The notes: generated from the letters alone by a model not told the origin. Positions 54,428-63,537 are shown, counted from the first letter of the stretch. The stretch: DNA of 64,000 nt from Halomonas shengliensis (GCF_900104135.1 NZ_FNIV01000008.1:101667-165666); one strand, 5' to 3'. Made by a program: numbers and translations.

Positions 54428-55759
54428 ATGACGAAACTCCCTCCCGACACCCGGACCCGCGGCATCCACGAGCTCTACGCCGAGGATCCCGAGGCAGCGG
54501 ATCGCCTGCTGTGGGACCGCGAGGTCGACCCGGTGACCCGCCGCGGCTTCCTCAAGCGCTCCAGCCTGCTGGCCATGGCCGCCGCGGTGGGTGGCTCCAT
54601 CCCCTTCGCCGACCGGATGCCCGGTGGCCTGATCCCGGCGGCCCTCGCCCAGAGCGAGGAGCCCTTCACCCTCGAGGGCAAGGAGGGGCTGACCGTCCTC
54701 AACGATCGGCCCATCAACGCCGAGACCCCCGCTCACCTGCTGGACGATGACATCACCCCGGCGAAGCACATGTTCGTGCGCAACAACGGCATACCGCCCG
54801 AGGTGGAGAGCATCGACGCCGACACCTGGGAGCTGGAGATCGCCGGCGAGTCCTGCGCGAATCCCCAGACCTTCACCATCGCCGACCTCAAGGAGCGCTT
54901 CGAGCACCACACCCTTCAGCTGCAGGTGGAGTGCGGCGGCAACGGGCGCAGCGAGTACGTGCCCTCGGCCAGCGGCAACCAGTGGACCACCGGCGCGGTG
55001 GCCTGCCCCACCTTCACCGGGGTGCGCCTGCGCGACGTGCTGGAGGCCTGCGGGATCAAGGAGGACGCCGTCTATATCGGCTACTACGGCGCCGACCGTC
55101 ACGCCAGCGGCGACCCCAACAAGGAGGCGATCTCGCGCGGCGTGCCCATGGAGAAGGCGCTGGAGGACGAGTCGCTGATCGCCTGGGCGATGAACGGCGA
55201 GGACATCCCCTACCTCAACGGCTACCCCCTGCGGGTGGTATGCAGCGGCTGGCCGGGCTCGGTCTCCGGCAAGTGGCTCAAGCGCATCGTGATCCGCAAC
55301 CAGAAGCACGACGGCACCAAGATGGGCGCCCCCTCCTACAGCGTGCCCAAGCACCCGGTCGCCCCGGGCAGCGTGGTGCCCGAGGAGGACTTCGTCACCA
55401 TCCAGTCGATGCCGGTGAAGTCGCTGGTTACCTTCCCGAAGTCCGGGATCGACCACGCCCTGGGCGAGACGATGACGGTGCGCGGCCACGCCTGGGCCGG
55501 CGACCTGTCGGTGAAGGAGGTGCATGTCTCCATCGACTTCGGCGCCACCTGGCAGAAGGCCGAGTTGAAGGAAGCCCCCAACCGCCTGGCCTGGCAGCGC
55601 TGGACCACCGCCGTGGAGTTCCCCGAGCCCGGCTACTACGAGGTATGGGCCAAGGCCACCGACGAGGAGGGGCGCTCCCAGCCCATGGTCGTCCCGGGCT
55701 GGAACCCCAAGGGCTACCTCAACAACGCCTGTCACCGCATCGCGGTCCAGGTGGCCTAG
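54428..55759 (+). CDS. sorA: Sulfite dehydrogenase molybdopterin subunit (SorA/SoxC-like)
   Basis: 443 residues. A twin-arginine signal (TRRGFLKRSS at residues 37-46, then a hydrophobic stretch) directs folded export to the periplasm. The sulfite oxidase Moco domain has the ligand Cys169 in QVECGGNGRS, followed by the Mo-co dimerisation domain (DLSVKEVHVSIDFGATWQ). It oxidises sulfite to sulfate. The pairing with a small c-type cytochrome gene ten bases downstream indicates SorAB rather than the Sox multienzyme. The start at 54428 with CAGGAG upstream is preferred over the longer ORF. Confidence 0.9.
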   Translation: MTKLPPDTRTRGIHELYAEDPEAADRLLWDREVDPVTRRGFLKRSSLLAMAAAVGGSIPFADRMPGGLIPAALAQSEEPFTLEGKEGLTVLNDRPINAETPAHLLDDDITPAKHMFVRNNGIPPEVESIDADTWELEIAGESCANPQTFTIADLKERFEHHTLQLQVECGGNGRSEYVPSASGNQWTTGAVACPTFTGVRLRDVLEACGIKEDAVYIGYYGADRHASGDPNKEAISRGVPMEKALEDESLIAWAMNGEDIPYLNGYPLRVVCSGWPGSVSGKWLKRIVIRNQKHDGTKMGAPSYSVPKHPVAPGSVVPEEDFVTIQSMPVKSLVTFPKSGIDHALGETMTVRGHAWAGDLSVKEVHVSIDFGATWQKAELKEAPNRLAWQRWTTAVEFPEPGYYEVWAKATDEEGRSQPMVVPGWNPKGYLNNACHRIAVQVA

Positions 55760-55768
55760 GAGGTTCCC

Positions 55769-56158
55769 ATGACGCCGTTACAGACGCTCGCCACGGCCTC
55801 CCTGGGGCTGGCCCTGATGACCCTGCCGCTGGCGGGGATGGCGCAGGAGGCGCCGGAGAGCGACCCGGAGACCGGCCTGGTGATGGCCGAGGGGTGGGAG
55901 ACGGTGCGCAGCAACTGCACCGCCTGCCACTCGGCCAGCCTGGTGACCCAGAACAGCGGGACCCGCAACCACTGGGAGTACCTGATCCGCTGGATGCAGG
56001 AGACCCAGGGGCTCTGGGAGTTCCAGGAGGAGACCGAGGCGACCATCCTGGACTACCTGGCCGAGTACTATGGCCCCAAGGAGGACACCCGGCGCCCGGC
56101 GCTGCCCCGCACCCTGATGCCGGACAACCCCTACCCCACCGTCGCCGACTCCGGCTGA
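55769..56158 (+). CDS. sorB: Cytochrome c subunit of sulfite dehydrogenase (SorB-like)
   Basis: 129 residues: a signal peptide (residues 1-25, ending LAGMAQE) and one class I cytochrome c domain. The haem site is Cys50-Thr-Ala-Cys53-His54 in SNCTACHSASLV. The likely axial Met is in RTLMPDNPYP near the C-terminus. It would accept electrons from SorA and pass them to the respiratory chain. AGGAGG lies six bases before the ATG. The spacer from sorA is nine bases, so the genes are one operon. A terminator follows at 56179. Confidence 0.9.
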   Translation: MTPLQTLATASLGLALMTLPLAGMAQEAPESDPETGLVMAEGWETVRSNCTACHSASLVTQNSGTRNHWEYLIRWMQETQGLWEFQEETEATILDYLAEYYGPKEDTRRPALPRTLMPDNPYPTVADSG

Positions 56159-56178
56159 CACGCCACCCACCCACCGAC

Positions 56179-56210
56179 GCGACCAGGCCCCTTGCGAGGG
56201 GCCTGGTCGC
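56179..56210. terminator. Terminator between convergent sorB and the alcohol dehydrogenase gene
   Basis: GCGACCAGGCCCC pairs perfectly with GGGGCCTGGTCGC around TTGCGA, a 13-bp stem 20 bases after the sorB stop. Confidence 0.85.
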
Positions 56211-56237
56211 GCTCAGGGTCAGGGAACGGGGAAGCGC

Positions 56238-57236
56238 TCAGGGAATCAGCACCGCCGCCCCGGAGAGGCGCCCCTCGCGCAGGTCGTCGAGGGCCCGGTT
56301 GGCTTCCTGAAGGGGGTAGGCGCGAGTCTCGGTGCGGATCGGCACCTCGGGAGCCAGGGCCAGGAACTCCTCGCCATCCTGGCGGGTGAGGTTGGCCACC
56401 GACTTGACCGAGCGCTCCTCCCACAGCAGGCGATAGGGGAAGCTCGGGATGTCGGACATGTGGATGCCCCCGGAGACCACCACTCCGCCGGGGCGCACCC
56501 GGGAGAGGGCGGCGGGCACCAGGTCGCCCACCGGGGCGAACAGCAGGGCGGCGTCCAGGGGCTCCGGGGGCGCCTGGTCGCTGCCGCCGGCCCACTCGGC
56601 GCCCAGCCGGCGGGCGAAGGCCTGGGCGGCCTGGTCTCCCGGGCGGGTGAAGGCGAAGACCCGCTGGCCGCGGGACAGCGCCAGCTGGATCAGGATATGG
56701 GCGGCGGCGCCGAAGCCGTAGAGGCCGATACGCCTGGGCGCCTCTCCGCCCGCCAGGCGCCAGGTGCGGTAGCCGATCAGCCCGGCGCAGAGCAGCGGCG
56801 CGCTGGCCTGGGGGTCGCCGCCGTGGACGGGGAAGCAGTAACGGGCATCGGCCACGCAATACTCGGCATAGCCGCCGTCGCGGGTGTAGCCGGTGAAGGC
56901 GGCGCGCTCGCAGAGGTTCTCCTCGCCGCGGCGGCAGGGGGCGCACTCGCCGCAGGTCCAGCCCAGCCAGGGCACGCCCACGCGCTGGCCGAGCGCCAGG
57001 CCGCTCACCCCCTCGCCCAGGGCGGTGACCTCGCCGACCACCTCGTGGCCGGGCACCAGCGGCAGGCGCGGGTCGGGCAGCTCGCCGTCCACCACGTGCA
57101 GGTCGGTGCGGCACACCCCGCAGGCCAAGACCCTGAGCTGCACCTCGCCGCGGGCTGGCTCGGGGCGCGGCAGGATCTCCAGTCGCAGCTGCTGGCCGGG
57201 GGCGTGCAGGCGCATGGCGCGCATGGTCTCGCTCAT
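56238..57236 (-). CDS. Zinc-dependent alcohol dehydrogenase
   Basis: 332 residues, medium-chain dehydrogenase/reductase. Catalytic zinc ligands are Cys42 (ACGVCRTDLH), His64 (PGHEVVGEV) and Cys150. The structural zinc site has Cys95, Cys98, Cys101 and Cys109 in CGECAPCRRGEENLC. The nucleotide site around GLYGFGAAAHILIQLA has GFGAAA. It resembles AdhP/'zinc-binding alcohol dehydrogenase family protein' groups, and substrate is unknown. The start at 57236 has AGGAG upstream; 28 codons of the longer ORF are dropped. It is convergent with sorAB and 94 bases after the DUF2797 gene's stop. Confidence 0.92.
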   Translation of the reverse strand: MSETMRAMRLHAPGQQLRLEILPRPEPARGEVQLRVLACGVCRTDLHVVDGELPDPRLPLVPGHEVVGEVTALGEGVSGLALGQRVGVPWLGWTCGECAPCRRGEENLCERAAFTGYTRDGGYAEYCVADARYCFPVHGGDPQASAPLLCAGLIGYRTWRLAGGEAPRRIGLYGFGAAAHILIQLALSRGQRVFAFTRPGDQAAQAFARRLGAEWAGGSDQAPPEPLDAALLFAPVGDLVPAALSRVRPGGVVVSGGIHMSDIPSFPYRLLWEERSVKSVANLTRQDGEEFLALAPEVPIRTETRAYPLQEANRALDDLREGRLSGAAVLIP

Positions 57237-57330
57237 CGGGCGTCTCCTGTCGATGGATCCTGTCCGGGGGCCCTGTGCACGGTTGCTGTCCACGGACCCC
57301 AGGGACTCAGCCGACAGCATAGCCGAGGCC

Positions 57331-58191
57331 TCAGGCGACGACCCTGACCTCGTAGCCGGTGTACTTGCGCAGGTTGACCACCCCCGTGTCGAGGATCAGG
57401 TACTGGCCCTTGAGGCCCAGCAGGGTGCCGCCGACCTCGGGGGTCTTGTCGAGGTTATGGGAGACCACCTTGGTGGGGTACTCGAGCACCGGATAGGACA
57501 GGCGCACCGGGGCCTCGTCGAGGGGACGGATGGCGTCAGCGCCGAAGCGCTCCTGCAGGCGGGCGATCCCTCCCTCCAGACGCGCCAGCAGGCGATCACG
57601 CTCGGCGGGCAGGTCGAGCTCGGCGGCCTCGCCCTTGAGCATGGCGCGCCAGTTGGTGCGATCCGAGACCGCCTCCTTGAAGAGCGTCTCCACGAAGCCC
57701 GACTGCTGGCGGGTGTCCACGGCGAAGATCGGCAACGCCTGCACCGCGCCCTGGTCGAGCCAGCGGGTCGGTACCTGGGTCGCCCGGGTGATCCCTACCT
57801 TGAGGCCCGAGGCATTGGCCAGGTAGACGACATGCGGCTGGAAGCAGTGGCGCTCGGCCCACTCGGGTTCGCGGCAGGTGCCCGCGAAGAAGTGGCAGGT
57901 CTCCGGCTTCATGATGCAGGTGTCGCACTGGGCCAGCGTCTTGAAGCAGGGGTAGCAGTAGCCCTGGGCGAAGCTCTTCCGGGTCGCCCGGCCACAGTGG
58001 GCACAGGCGATGGCCCCGCCCCAGGCAAGGGAGAGCGGCTTGCCGAGTCGTTCGTTGAGGTCGAGGCGCGACGCGCCGGCGCGCAGGGTATAGCGGGCGG
58101 GCTCACCGCCCTGTCCCGGGGCAATCGCCATCTTGGTCAGGCAGCCCGTTACCTCGGCGGCGGCGGCGATGGACTCAGTCACGGCCGGCAT
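57331..58191 (-). CDS. DUF2797 protein with zinc-binding cysteines
   Basis: 286 residues. Nine cysteines cluster in residues 63-116 (CAHC, CYPC, CDTC, then CHFF...C...C), which look like one or more zinc ribbons or treble clefs. Residues 119-150 (PHVVYLANASGLKVGITRATQVPTRWLDQG) resemble a GIY-YIG-type fold. This is the DUF2797 family, without a known function. The start at 58191 (MPAVTES) has CAGGG upstream and lies inside the end of yeaC, with a 17-base overlap that implies translational coupling. Longer frames are shadows. Confidence 0.85.
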   Translation of the reverse strand: MPAVTESIAAAAEVTGCLTKMAIAPGQGGEPARYTLRAGASRLDLNERLGKPLSLAWGGAIACAHCGRATRKSFAQGYCYPCFKTLAQCDTCIMKPETCHFFAGTCREPEWAERHCFQPHVVYLANASGLKVGITRATQVPTRWLDQGAVQALPIFAVDTRQQSGFVETLFKEAVSDRTNWRAMLKGEAAELDLPAERDRLLARLEGGIARLQERFGADAIRPLDEAPVRLSYPVLEYPTKVVSHNLDKTPEVGGTLLGLKGQYLILDTGVVNLRKYTGYEVRVVA

Positions 58192-58459
58192 CCCTGGCCA
58201 GGCCCGCCAGGGCGGGGTCGACGTTCGCCCCGCTGCTGGCGCCACCACAGGTGCGCCGCTCCAGGTAGCCGACCCGCTCGCTCTCGGGCACCTGGTTCTC
58301 CACCTCATAGCGCATCACCGCCTCGAGGCAGAGCTCGGTCTGCTCGCGGGTCAGCATCCGCCCGTCGGGCCACTTGCGCAGGGAGACCGCCTGCTTGAGG
58401 CTCTGGTAGATGGCCGGGGTCATCTGCTGGATCATGCGCTCGAAGGTCATATCACTCAT
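58175..58459 (-). CDS. yeaC: YeaC-like protein (DUF1315)
   Basis: 94 residues: MTFERMIQQMTPAIYQSLKQAVSLRKWPDGRMLTREQTELCLEAVMRYE is the DUF1315 core, followed by a more variable tail. Function unknown. The start at 58459 is preceded by GGAGAG. It overlaps the DUF2797 start, and the yeaC/DUF2797 pair is also adjacent in pseudomonads as far as I recall. Confidence 0.88.
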   Translation of the reverse strand: MSDMTFERMIQQMTPAIYQSLKQAVSLRKWPDGRMLTREQTELCLEAVMRYEVENQVPESERVGYLERRTCGGASSGANVDPALAGLARDAGRD

Positions 58460-58486
58460 CGTCAATCTCTCCACGGGGTCGAGGCG

Positions 58487-59341
58487 TCAGCGCCGCCGGC
58501 GGGCGCGCGCGGAATAGTACCAGCCTAGGGCCAGGCCCACGACCAGCCCGCCCAGGTGGGCCTCGTTGGCCACGTTGCCGAAGCCCACCGCGCCGGCCAT
58601 GTCGGTCATGGTGAAGACCATCCAGCCGAGCATGAATACCACCAGCATCTGGGGCACGAAGAAGCCGCTGCCGGGCAGGCGCCGTGACATCAGCCAGACG
58701 TAGCCCAGCAGGGCGAAGTCGACACCGGACATGCCGCCGAACAGTGCGGTGCCGGCGGCGTACTGGGCCAGGTTGCCACCGATACCGGCGGCGACGACCA
58801 GCAGCAGCATCCGCCCGCTGCCCTGCAATGCCTCCACCTGGCGACCGAAGTACCACAGCCACAGCATGTTGAAGATCAGGTGCATCCAGCCGAAGTGCAG
58901 GAAGGCCGGCGACAGCAGCCGCCACACCTGGCCCGCCGCCAGCGCCTCGGCCAGGGTGCCCACCGCCAGCCCACCCTCGGGGCTGATGCCCAGCGGCACG
59001 ATCGCCAGCAGCGCGATCACCAGGTCGCCAAGGATCGCCATGGCGGCGAACACCGCCAGGCACAGCCCCAGGGTGGCGGCGGTGAGGGGCGCCTGGCGCA
59101 GCACCGGCGCCAGGTCGCCGCCATGGCGGGTGGAGCGCGACGCAGGGGCGTCGGGCAGCGGCTCGCCGCGCTGCCAGCGCCCCACCACCTCCCGCAGCGC
59201 CTCCTGCTGGTTGGGGTCCGCCAGCCAGAGCATCTGCCCCTCGGCCTCCTCGGTGATGCGATGGCCGATGCGCGCCGCCCACAGGGCACGGCGCAGCTCG
59301 CGGGTGTCGGCATCGGCGGGCAGCAGCATCACGCGGTACAT
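58487..59341 (-). CDS. glpG: Rhomboid intramembrane serine protease (GlpG-like)
   Basis: 284 residues. An N-terminal cytoplasmic domain (residues 1-70, MYRVMLLPADADTRELRRALWAARIGHRI...) is followed by six membrane helices. The Ser-His dyad is Ser205 in FGGMSGVDFALLGY and His262 in NEAHLGG; His154 and Asn158 in HLIFN complete the oxyanion region. This is the GlpG type, cleaving transmembrane proteins. The start at 59341 with GAGGTG upstream matches the family N-terminus. It is 27 bases upstream of yeaC on the same strand, so it may be co-transcribed with it. Confidence 0.92.
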   Translation of the reverse strand: MYRVMLLPADADTRELRRALWAARIGHRITEEAEGQMLWLADPNQQEALREVVGRWQRGEPLPDAPASRSTRHGGDLAPVLRQAPLTAATLGLCLAVFAAMAILGDLVIALLAIVPLGISPEGGLAVGTLAEALAAGQVWRLLSPAFLHFGWMHLIFNMLWLWYFGRQVEALQGSGRMLLLVVAAGIGGNLAQYAAGTALFGGMSGVDFALLGYVWLMSRRLPGSGFFVPQMLVVFMLGWMVFTMTDMAGAVGFGNVANEAHLGGLVVGLALGWYYSARARRRR

Positions 59342-59512
59342 GGCATCACCTCGCGTCGCCGCCGCGTCAGGCGCGATGACGGACACACAGAAAAAATCCG
59401 GCGGAGGGGGCCGCCGGACAAGAGCAAGGGATCATTCAAGGGAACACCTACTCAGATGGCGGACGGCACCGGGAGTTCAGCCCCCGGCCCGATAATTTTG
59501 TAACGGTTTGTA

Positions 59513-60517
59513 TCAATCGAGATCGATCTCCCAGGGCTGAGGCCTCACCCGCTCCTCGCGCGGCACCCGCAGCCACACGAAGCGGTCGGCATCCAGGCGA
59601 CGCTCGCCGCTCCAGCGATAGGCCACCAGGCGCCCGAACTTCACCGCGCTGTAGTCCAGGCAGGCGATGTTGGGGGCGGGCAGCGCCGGGACCCCCTCGC
59701 ACCAGTAGTGGCCGATGAACAGCGGGGGCTCCTCGGCACCATAGTGGCTGAGGCGCGCCCGCTGCTTCTCGGTCAGCGGGCGCTGCTCCAGGTCGCCCGG
59801 CAGGTTGTCGGGCTGGAACACCACATCGCCCCAGGTCTCGGGGTGACGCGCCCAGAAGTGGGCGCGGAAGCTGCGCCGGGTGAAGCCGTCGCCGGAGTGG
59901 ATCTCCACCCCCAGCGGCAGGGGGATCTGGGTGCCACGGGTCAGGCGGTCGAGGATGCGGAACGCCGAGGTGCCGGGCGCCGTGGACTCCACCAGGAAGG
60001 CCTCGTCCAGGCAGCCATCGGGGCGACGCTTGCGGAGCTCGTCGATCAGCGGCTGGTCCCAGCAGGCGTGCACCACCCGCAGGCCGTCACGCTCCAGGCA
60101 GAGCGGGATCTCCATGAACCATGCCAGCGCCTCGTCCCACTCCTGGGGGTGGTCGCGGTATTGGTCGAGGGTCTCGCGGATCAGGCGGTTGTTGCGCGGG
60201 GTATGCGCCCGCAGCCAGTCGCGCCCCAGGCCGGCGGGGGCACGGTGGCAGTAGGTCAGGGCGTTGTACTCATGGTTACCCATGACGATATGCGCCTCGC
60301 CCTCCTCGACCATCCGCCGGGCGATCTGCACCGCCAGGCGGATGCGCGGCCCGCGATCCACCAGGTCGCCGAGGAAGATCACCCGGCGCCGCGGGTGGCG
60401 GTAGACGCCGCCGCGCTGGTGGTAGCCCAGCTTCTCCAGTAGCGCCGCCAGGGTGGCGCCGCAGCCGTGCACGTCGCCGATCAGGTCGTAGCCTTCGAGC
60501 CTCGCCCGGTGGTTCAC
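59513..60517 (-). CDS. Calcineurin-like metallophosphatase (PPP-family/ApaH-like)
   Basis: 334 residues. The metal-binding motifs of the PPP phosphoesterase fold are GDVHG at residues 14-18, GDLVDRG at 50-56 and GNHEYN at 80-85; further His residues are in VVHACWD and FIGHYW. Related proteins act as serine/threonine phosphatases or diadenosine tetraphosphatases, but this one is longer than ApaH (about 280) and its substrate is unknown. It starts one base after the nadK stop on the same strand. The 171 bases downstream of its stop, before rhomboid, include an AT-rich stretch. Confidence 0.85.
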   Translation of the reverse strand: MNHRARLEGYDLIGDVHGCGATLAALLEKLGYHQRGGVYRHPRRRVIFLGDLVDRGPRIRLAVQIARRMVEEGEAHIVMGNHEYNALTYCHRAPAGLGRDWLRAHTPRNNRLIRETLDQYRDHPQEWDEALAWFMEIPLCLERDGLRVVHACWDQPLIDELRKRRPDGCLDEAFLVESTAPGTSAFRILDRLTRGTQIPLPLGVEIHSGDGFTRRSFRAHFWARHPETWGDVVFQPDNLPGDLEQRPLTEKQRARLSHYGAEEPPLFIGHYWCEGVPALPAPNIACLDYSAVKFGRLVAYRWSGERRLDADRFVWLRVPREERVRPQPWEIDLD

Positions 60518-60518
60518 A

Positions 60519-61433
60519 TCAGTCTCCCAGGCGGTGGCTCCAGCCCAGCTTGCTGCGCAGGACCTCGTAGAAGTTGTGGCCCACCGGGTGTACCAGGTGC
60601 ACCGTCTGGGGCTTGCGGCGGATCACCAGGACGTCGTCGGGCTTGGCCACCGCCCGGGTCTGGCCGTCGCAGCTGATGTGCGGGTAGGTCTGGTTGGTCT
60701 CGCCGATATGGATGCGGATCTCGCTGGCGGCATCCACCACGATGGGGCGGCTCGACAGGGTGTGCGGGAACATCGGCACCAGAGTCAGCACATCCAGCCG
60801 CGGGTGCATGATGGGGCCGCCCCCGGAGAGCGAGTAGGCGGTGGAGCCGGTGGGGGTGGCGACGATCAGGCCATCGCTGCGCTGGCTATAGACGAACTGG
60901 CCATCGAGGAACAGCTCGAACTCGATCATGCGCACCGCCTTGCCGGGGTGCAGCACCACCTCGTTCAGGGCATCGCCGCCGCCCATGGGGGTGTCGTCAC
61001 GGTAGAGCTCGGCGTCCAGCAGGAAGCGCTCCTCCACCTCGTAGTGGCCGTCGAGCACCTCGCCGACCCGCGCCTCCAGCTCATCGGGAGAGATATCGGT
61101 GAGGAACCCCAGCCGACCGCGGTTGACCCCCAGCACCAAGGTGCCGCTGTGGCACAGGGTCCGTGCGGCCCCCAGCAGGCTGCCGTCGCCTCCCACCACG
61201 ATCACCAGGTCGCACAGCTCGCCGAGCATGCGGCGGCTCGCCTCGGGGTGGCCATGGTCGAGCAGCACCGTGGCGGTGCGGTCCTCGATGATCACGTGCA
61301 GGCCGCGCGTCTCGAGGAAGCGCAGCAGCCGCTTCAAGGTCTCGACCACCTTGGCGCTGCCCAGGCGGCCGATCAGGCCGATGTTGCGGAAGGACGCCGC
61401 GCGCCCCTCGGGGGGTGTCTGTGGGGATGGCAT
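60519..61433 (-). CDS. nadK: NAD kinase NadK
   Basis: 304 residues. It phosphorylates NAD+ with ATP to make NADP+. GGDGS at residues 81-85 and TPTGSTAYSLSGGGPI are the diagnostic motifs. FRNIGLIGRLGSAKVVETL at the N-terminus and GVNRGRLGFLTDI are typical. The start at 61433 (MPSPQTP) gives the standard size; upstream Met codons are possible. NADP supply fits the many NADP enzymes in the window, including both isocitrate dehydrogenases. The phosphatase gene follows after one base and is probably co-transcribed. Confidence 0.96.
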   Translation of the reverse strand: MPSPQTPPEGRAASFRNIGLIGRLGSAKVVETLKRLLRFLETRGLHVIIEDRTATVLLDHGHPEASRRMLGELCDLVIVVGGDGSLLGAARTLCHSGTLVLGVNRGRLGFLTDISPDELEARVGEVLDGHYEVEERFLLDAELYRDDTPMGGGDALNEVVLHPGKAVRMIEFELFLDGQFVYSQRSDGLIVATPTGSTAYSLSGGGPIMHPRLDVLTLVPMFPHTLSSRPIVVDAASEIRIHIGETNQTYPHISCDGQTRAVAKPDDVLVIRRKPQTVHLVHPVGHNFYEVLRSKLGWSHRLGD

Positions 61434-61496
61434 GCCGGGGCCTCTCGCATCGCAGCGGGACATTATGGCGAGTGCGAAGGCCCCGGGCAAACGGCC

Positions 61497-62369
61497 TCAG
61501 GCCATGGTGGCGAGGCGCCGGCGTCGCACCCACCACTCGTTGAGCAGCAGGGCGGCGAGGATGATGGCGCCCCCCAGCGCCAGGCGGCCGAGGTCGGCGT
61601 CGCGATTCCAGATCACCAGGTTGACCACCAGGCCGGCCGGGATCAGGGCGTTGTTCATGATCGCCAGCGCCCCGGCGTCGACCCGCACCGCCCCGAGATT
61701 CCACAGGAAGTAGCCGAGCCCCGAGGCGACCAGCCCCAGCCACAGCAGCACGCCCCACTGCATCTCGCTGGTGGGCAGCGCCGCCGCGTCGCCGAGCAGC
61801 GCGAAGGCCGGCAGCGCCACCGCCAGGGCGCCGAGGTAGAACCAGGCGAAGACGCTGTAGCGCGGCAGCGAGGCGGGCAGTTCGGCGGAGAGCCGCCGAT
61901 AGCCCACCTGCCCCAGGGCGAAGCAGAGGTTGGCGCCCTGCACCACCATGAAGCCCAGCCAGAAGCCGCTGTCCACGCCGTCGTAGCGGATCACCCAGGC
62001 CCCCAGCACCGCCAGCGCCGCCGTGACCAGGTAGAAGGGGGTGAAGCGACCGAACAGGACGTCATCCAGCAGGGTGATGTAGAGCGGCGTGAAGATGGTG
62101 AAGAGCAGCACCTCGGGTACCGAGAGCAGCAGGAAGGACTGATAGAAGAAGAGATACATCACCCCCAGCTGCACGGCCCCGAGCCCCATCAGTACCAGCC
62201 GCTGGCGGCCCCGCAGGCGTGCCGGGCGCAGGAAGGGCAGAAACACCAGGGCGGCCAGCGCCACCCGCATCAGCACCGCGAAGTAGCTGTCCACCTGGCC
62301 CGCCAGGTAGACGCCGATCAGCGAGAAGGAGAAGGCCCAGAGAACGGTGACGCCGACCAGCAAGCCCAT
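61497..62369 (-). CDS. EamA/DMT-family transporter
   Basis: 290 residues with ten hydrophobic helices in two EamA repeats (residues 1-140 and 150-285). Family markers include LWAFSFSLIGVYLAG at the start, FTIFTPLYITLLDDVLFGR before the mid helix, and NNALIPAGLVVNLVIWNRDADLGRLALGGAIILAALLL at the end. It resembles the carboxylate/amino-acid/amine transporter subgroup (TIGR00950-like). Substrate unknown. The gene is upstream of nadK by 63 bases on the same strand. Confidence 0.88.
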   Translation of the reverse strand: MGLLVGVTVLWAFSFSLIGVYLAGQVDSYFAVLMRVALAALVFLPFLRPARLRGRQRLVLMGLGAVQLGVMYLFFYQSFLLLSVPEVLLFTIFTPLYITLLDDVLFGRFTPFYLVTAALAVLGAWVIRYDGVDSGFWLGFMVVQGANLCFALGQVGYRRLSAELPASLPRYSVFAWFYLGALAVALPAFALLGDAAALPTSEMQWGVLLWLGLVASGLGYFLWNLGAVRVDAGALAIMNNALIPAGLVVNLVIWNRDADLGRLALGGAIILAALLLNEWWVRRRRLATMA

Positions 62370-62405
62370 TGGTAAACCTCAGTTATCAAATCAGGTTGAC
62401 CAATC

Positions 62406-62960
62406 CTACCGCCCGTCCCCGCCGCTGCCAAGCGCACCGTGCGCGAGGTGCCCCTGGACCCGCCGCCAGGCGTAGATCGCCCCGGGAATCCAGCCCAGCA
62501 GGGTCAGCGCCAGGCCCAGCGCCACCCGCCTCGGCGGCTCCCCGGCCAACGCCAGGGCCAGCGGCGGCAACAGCACCGCCAGGGCCAGCAGCGCGTGGCG
62601 CAGGGCCGGCGGTGCCTCGCGGGGCGGCTGGGCGGGAGCGGCGGCGGCCCGGTCGCCGCCGGTGGGCTGCGCGGGCGGCGTGAAGACCCCCACGGCGTCA
62701 TCGCCGGCGGCGCGCGCCTCATGGTCCAGGGCGCGACGGTGGGCCTCGCGGTCGATCTTCTGGGTGATCGCCTCGGCCCCCTCGGCCAGGTCATCGTGGT
62801 AGCGCTCCCACTCCTCCCAGTCGAAGGGCGTGCCGGCCCGTGGGCGATGGTCACCCGCCTCCCGGGCCCGGGACCAGGCCTTCTCCTCCAGGGTGTTGGG
62901 CCGCTCGCGGTCGCGCTCCCCGTCAAGCCCCTGTCGGGCGAGATACTCGCGTGCATCCAT
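62406..62960 (-). CDS. Membrane protein with C-terminal Pmp3/YqaE-like domain
   Basis: 184 residues. Residues 1-110 are soluble and charged (MDAREYLARQGLDGERDRERP, then EEWERYHDDLAEGAEAITQKIDREAHRRAL), followed by a Pro/Ala linker. Two helices end the protein: LLALAVLLPPLALALAG and LGLALTLLGWIPGAIYAW, the latter matching the Pmp3/YqaE signature LLTLLGYIPGIIHA. Short Pmp3 proteins protect membrane potential under salt stress in other organisms; a role here is inference. The start at 62960 has GGGAGAC upstream. Confidence 0.75.
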   Translation of the reverse strand: MDAREYLARQGLDGERDRERPNTLEEKAWSRAREAGDHRPRAGTPFDWEEWERYHDDLAEGAEAITQKIDREAHRRALDHEARAAGDDAVGVFTPPAQPTGGDRAAAAPAQPPREAPPALRHALLALAVLLPPLALALAGEPPRRVALGLALTLLGWIPGAIYAWRRVQGHLAHGALGSGGDGR

Positions 62961-63129
62961 GGTCCGTCTCCCGCAGTGAATAGATGGGTGATCCTGAGTT
63001 GGAAACGGGTGGACCGTCGCGGGTTCCCCGCCGTCGAGGTGACAAGCGTTGAAGCGCCGCCACCACCAGTAGCGGACAGCGCCGCCGGGTCGACTATGCT
63101 GAGGGCAAACCGGCACAAGGAGATCCGCC

Positions 63130-63537
63130 ATGCCCAACAAGGCCCCCACCATCGTGCGCGAGATCATGTCCCGCGACTGCTATCGGGTCACCGGCAAGAC
63201 CTCGGTGTCGACCCTGGCCGAAGGCCTCTCGCTGCACCGCCTGCCCGGGGTGCCGGTGGTCGACGACCACGACCACCTGATCGGCTTCATCTCCGAGCAG
63301 GACGTGATGGGCAAGGTGCTGGAGAGCGCCTACCTCAACGACGAGCCACCGCTGGTCAGCGACCTGATGCGCCATGAGGTGCTCTCGGTGTCCCCCACCA
63401 AGAGCATCACCGACCTGGCCCAGGAGATGCTCGGCAACAAGCCCAAGGTCTACCCGGTGGTTGAGCAGAACCGCCTGGTGGGCATCGTCACCCGCCGCGA
63501 CGTGCTCAACGCCATCCTGCGCATGCGGCATCGCTGA
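63130..63537 (+). CDS. CBS-domain protein
   Basis: 135 residues, two CBS motifs forming a Bateman module: EIMSRDCYRVTGKTSVSTLAEGLSLHRLPGVPVVDDHDHLIGFISEQDVM and VSDLMRHEVLSVSPTKSITDLAQEML...VYPVVEQNRLVGIVTRRDVLNAI. Such stand-alone proteins bind adenine nucleotides and regulate partners; target unknown. AAGGAG seven bases before the ATG supports the start. It is divergent from the Pmp3-like gene, with 169 bases between them. Confidence 0.9.
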   Translation: MPNKAPTIVREIMSRDCYRVTGKTSVSTLAEGLSLHRLPGVPVVDDHDHLIGFISEQDVMGKVLESAYLNDEPPLVSDLMRHEVLSVSPTKSITDLAQEMLGNKPKVYPVVEQNRLVGIVTRRDVLNAILRMRHR

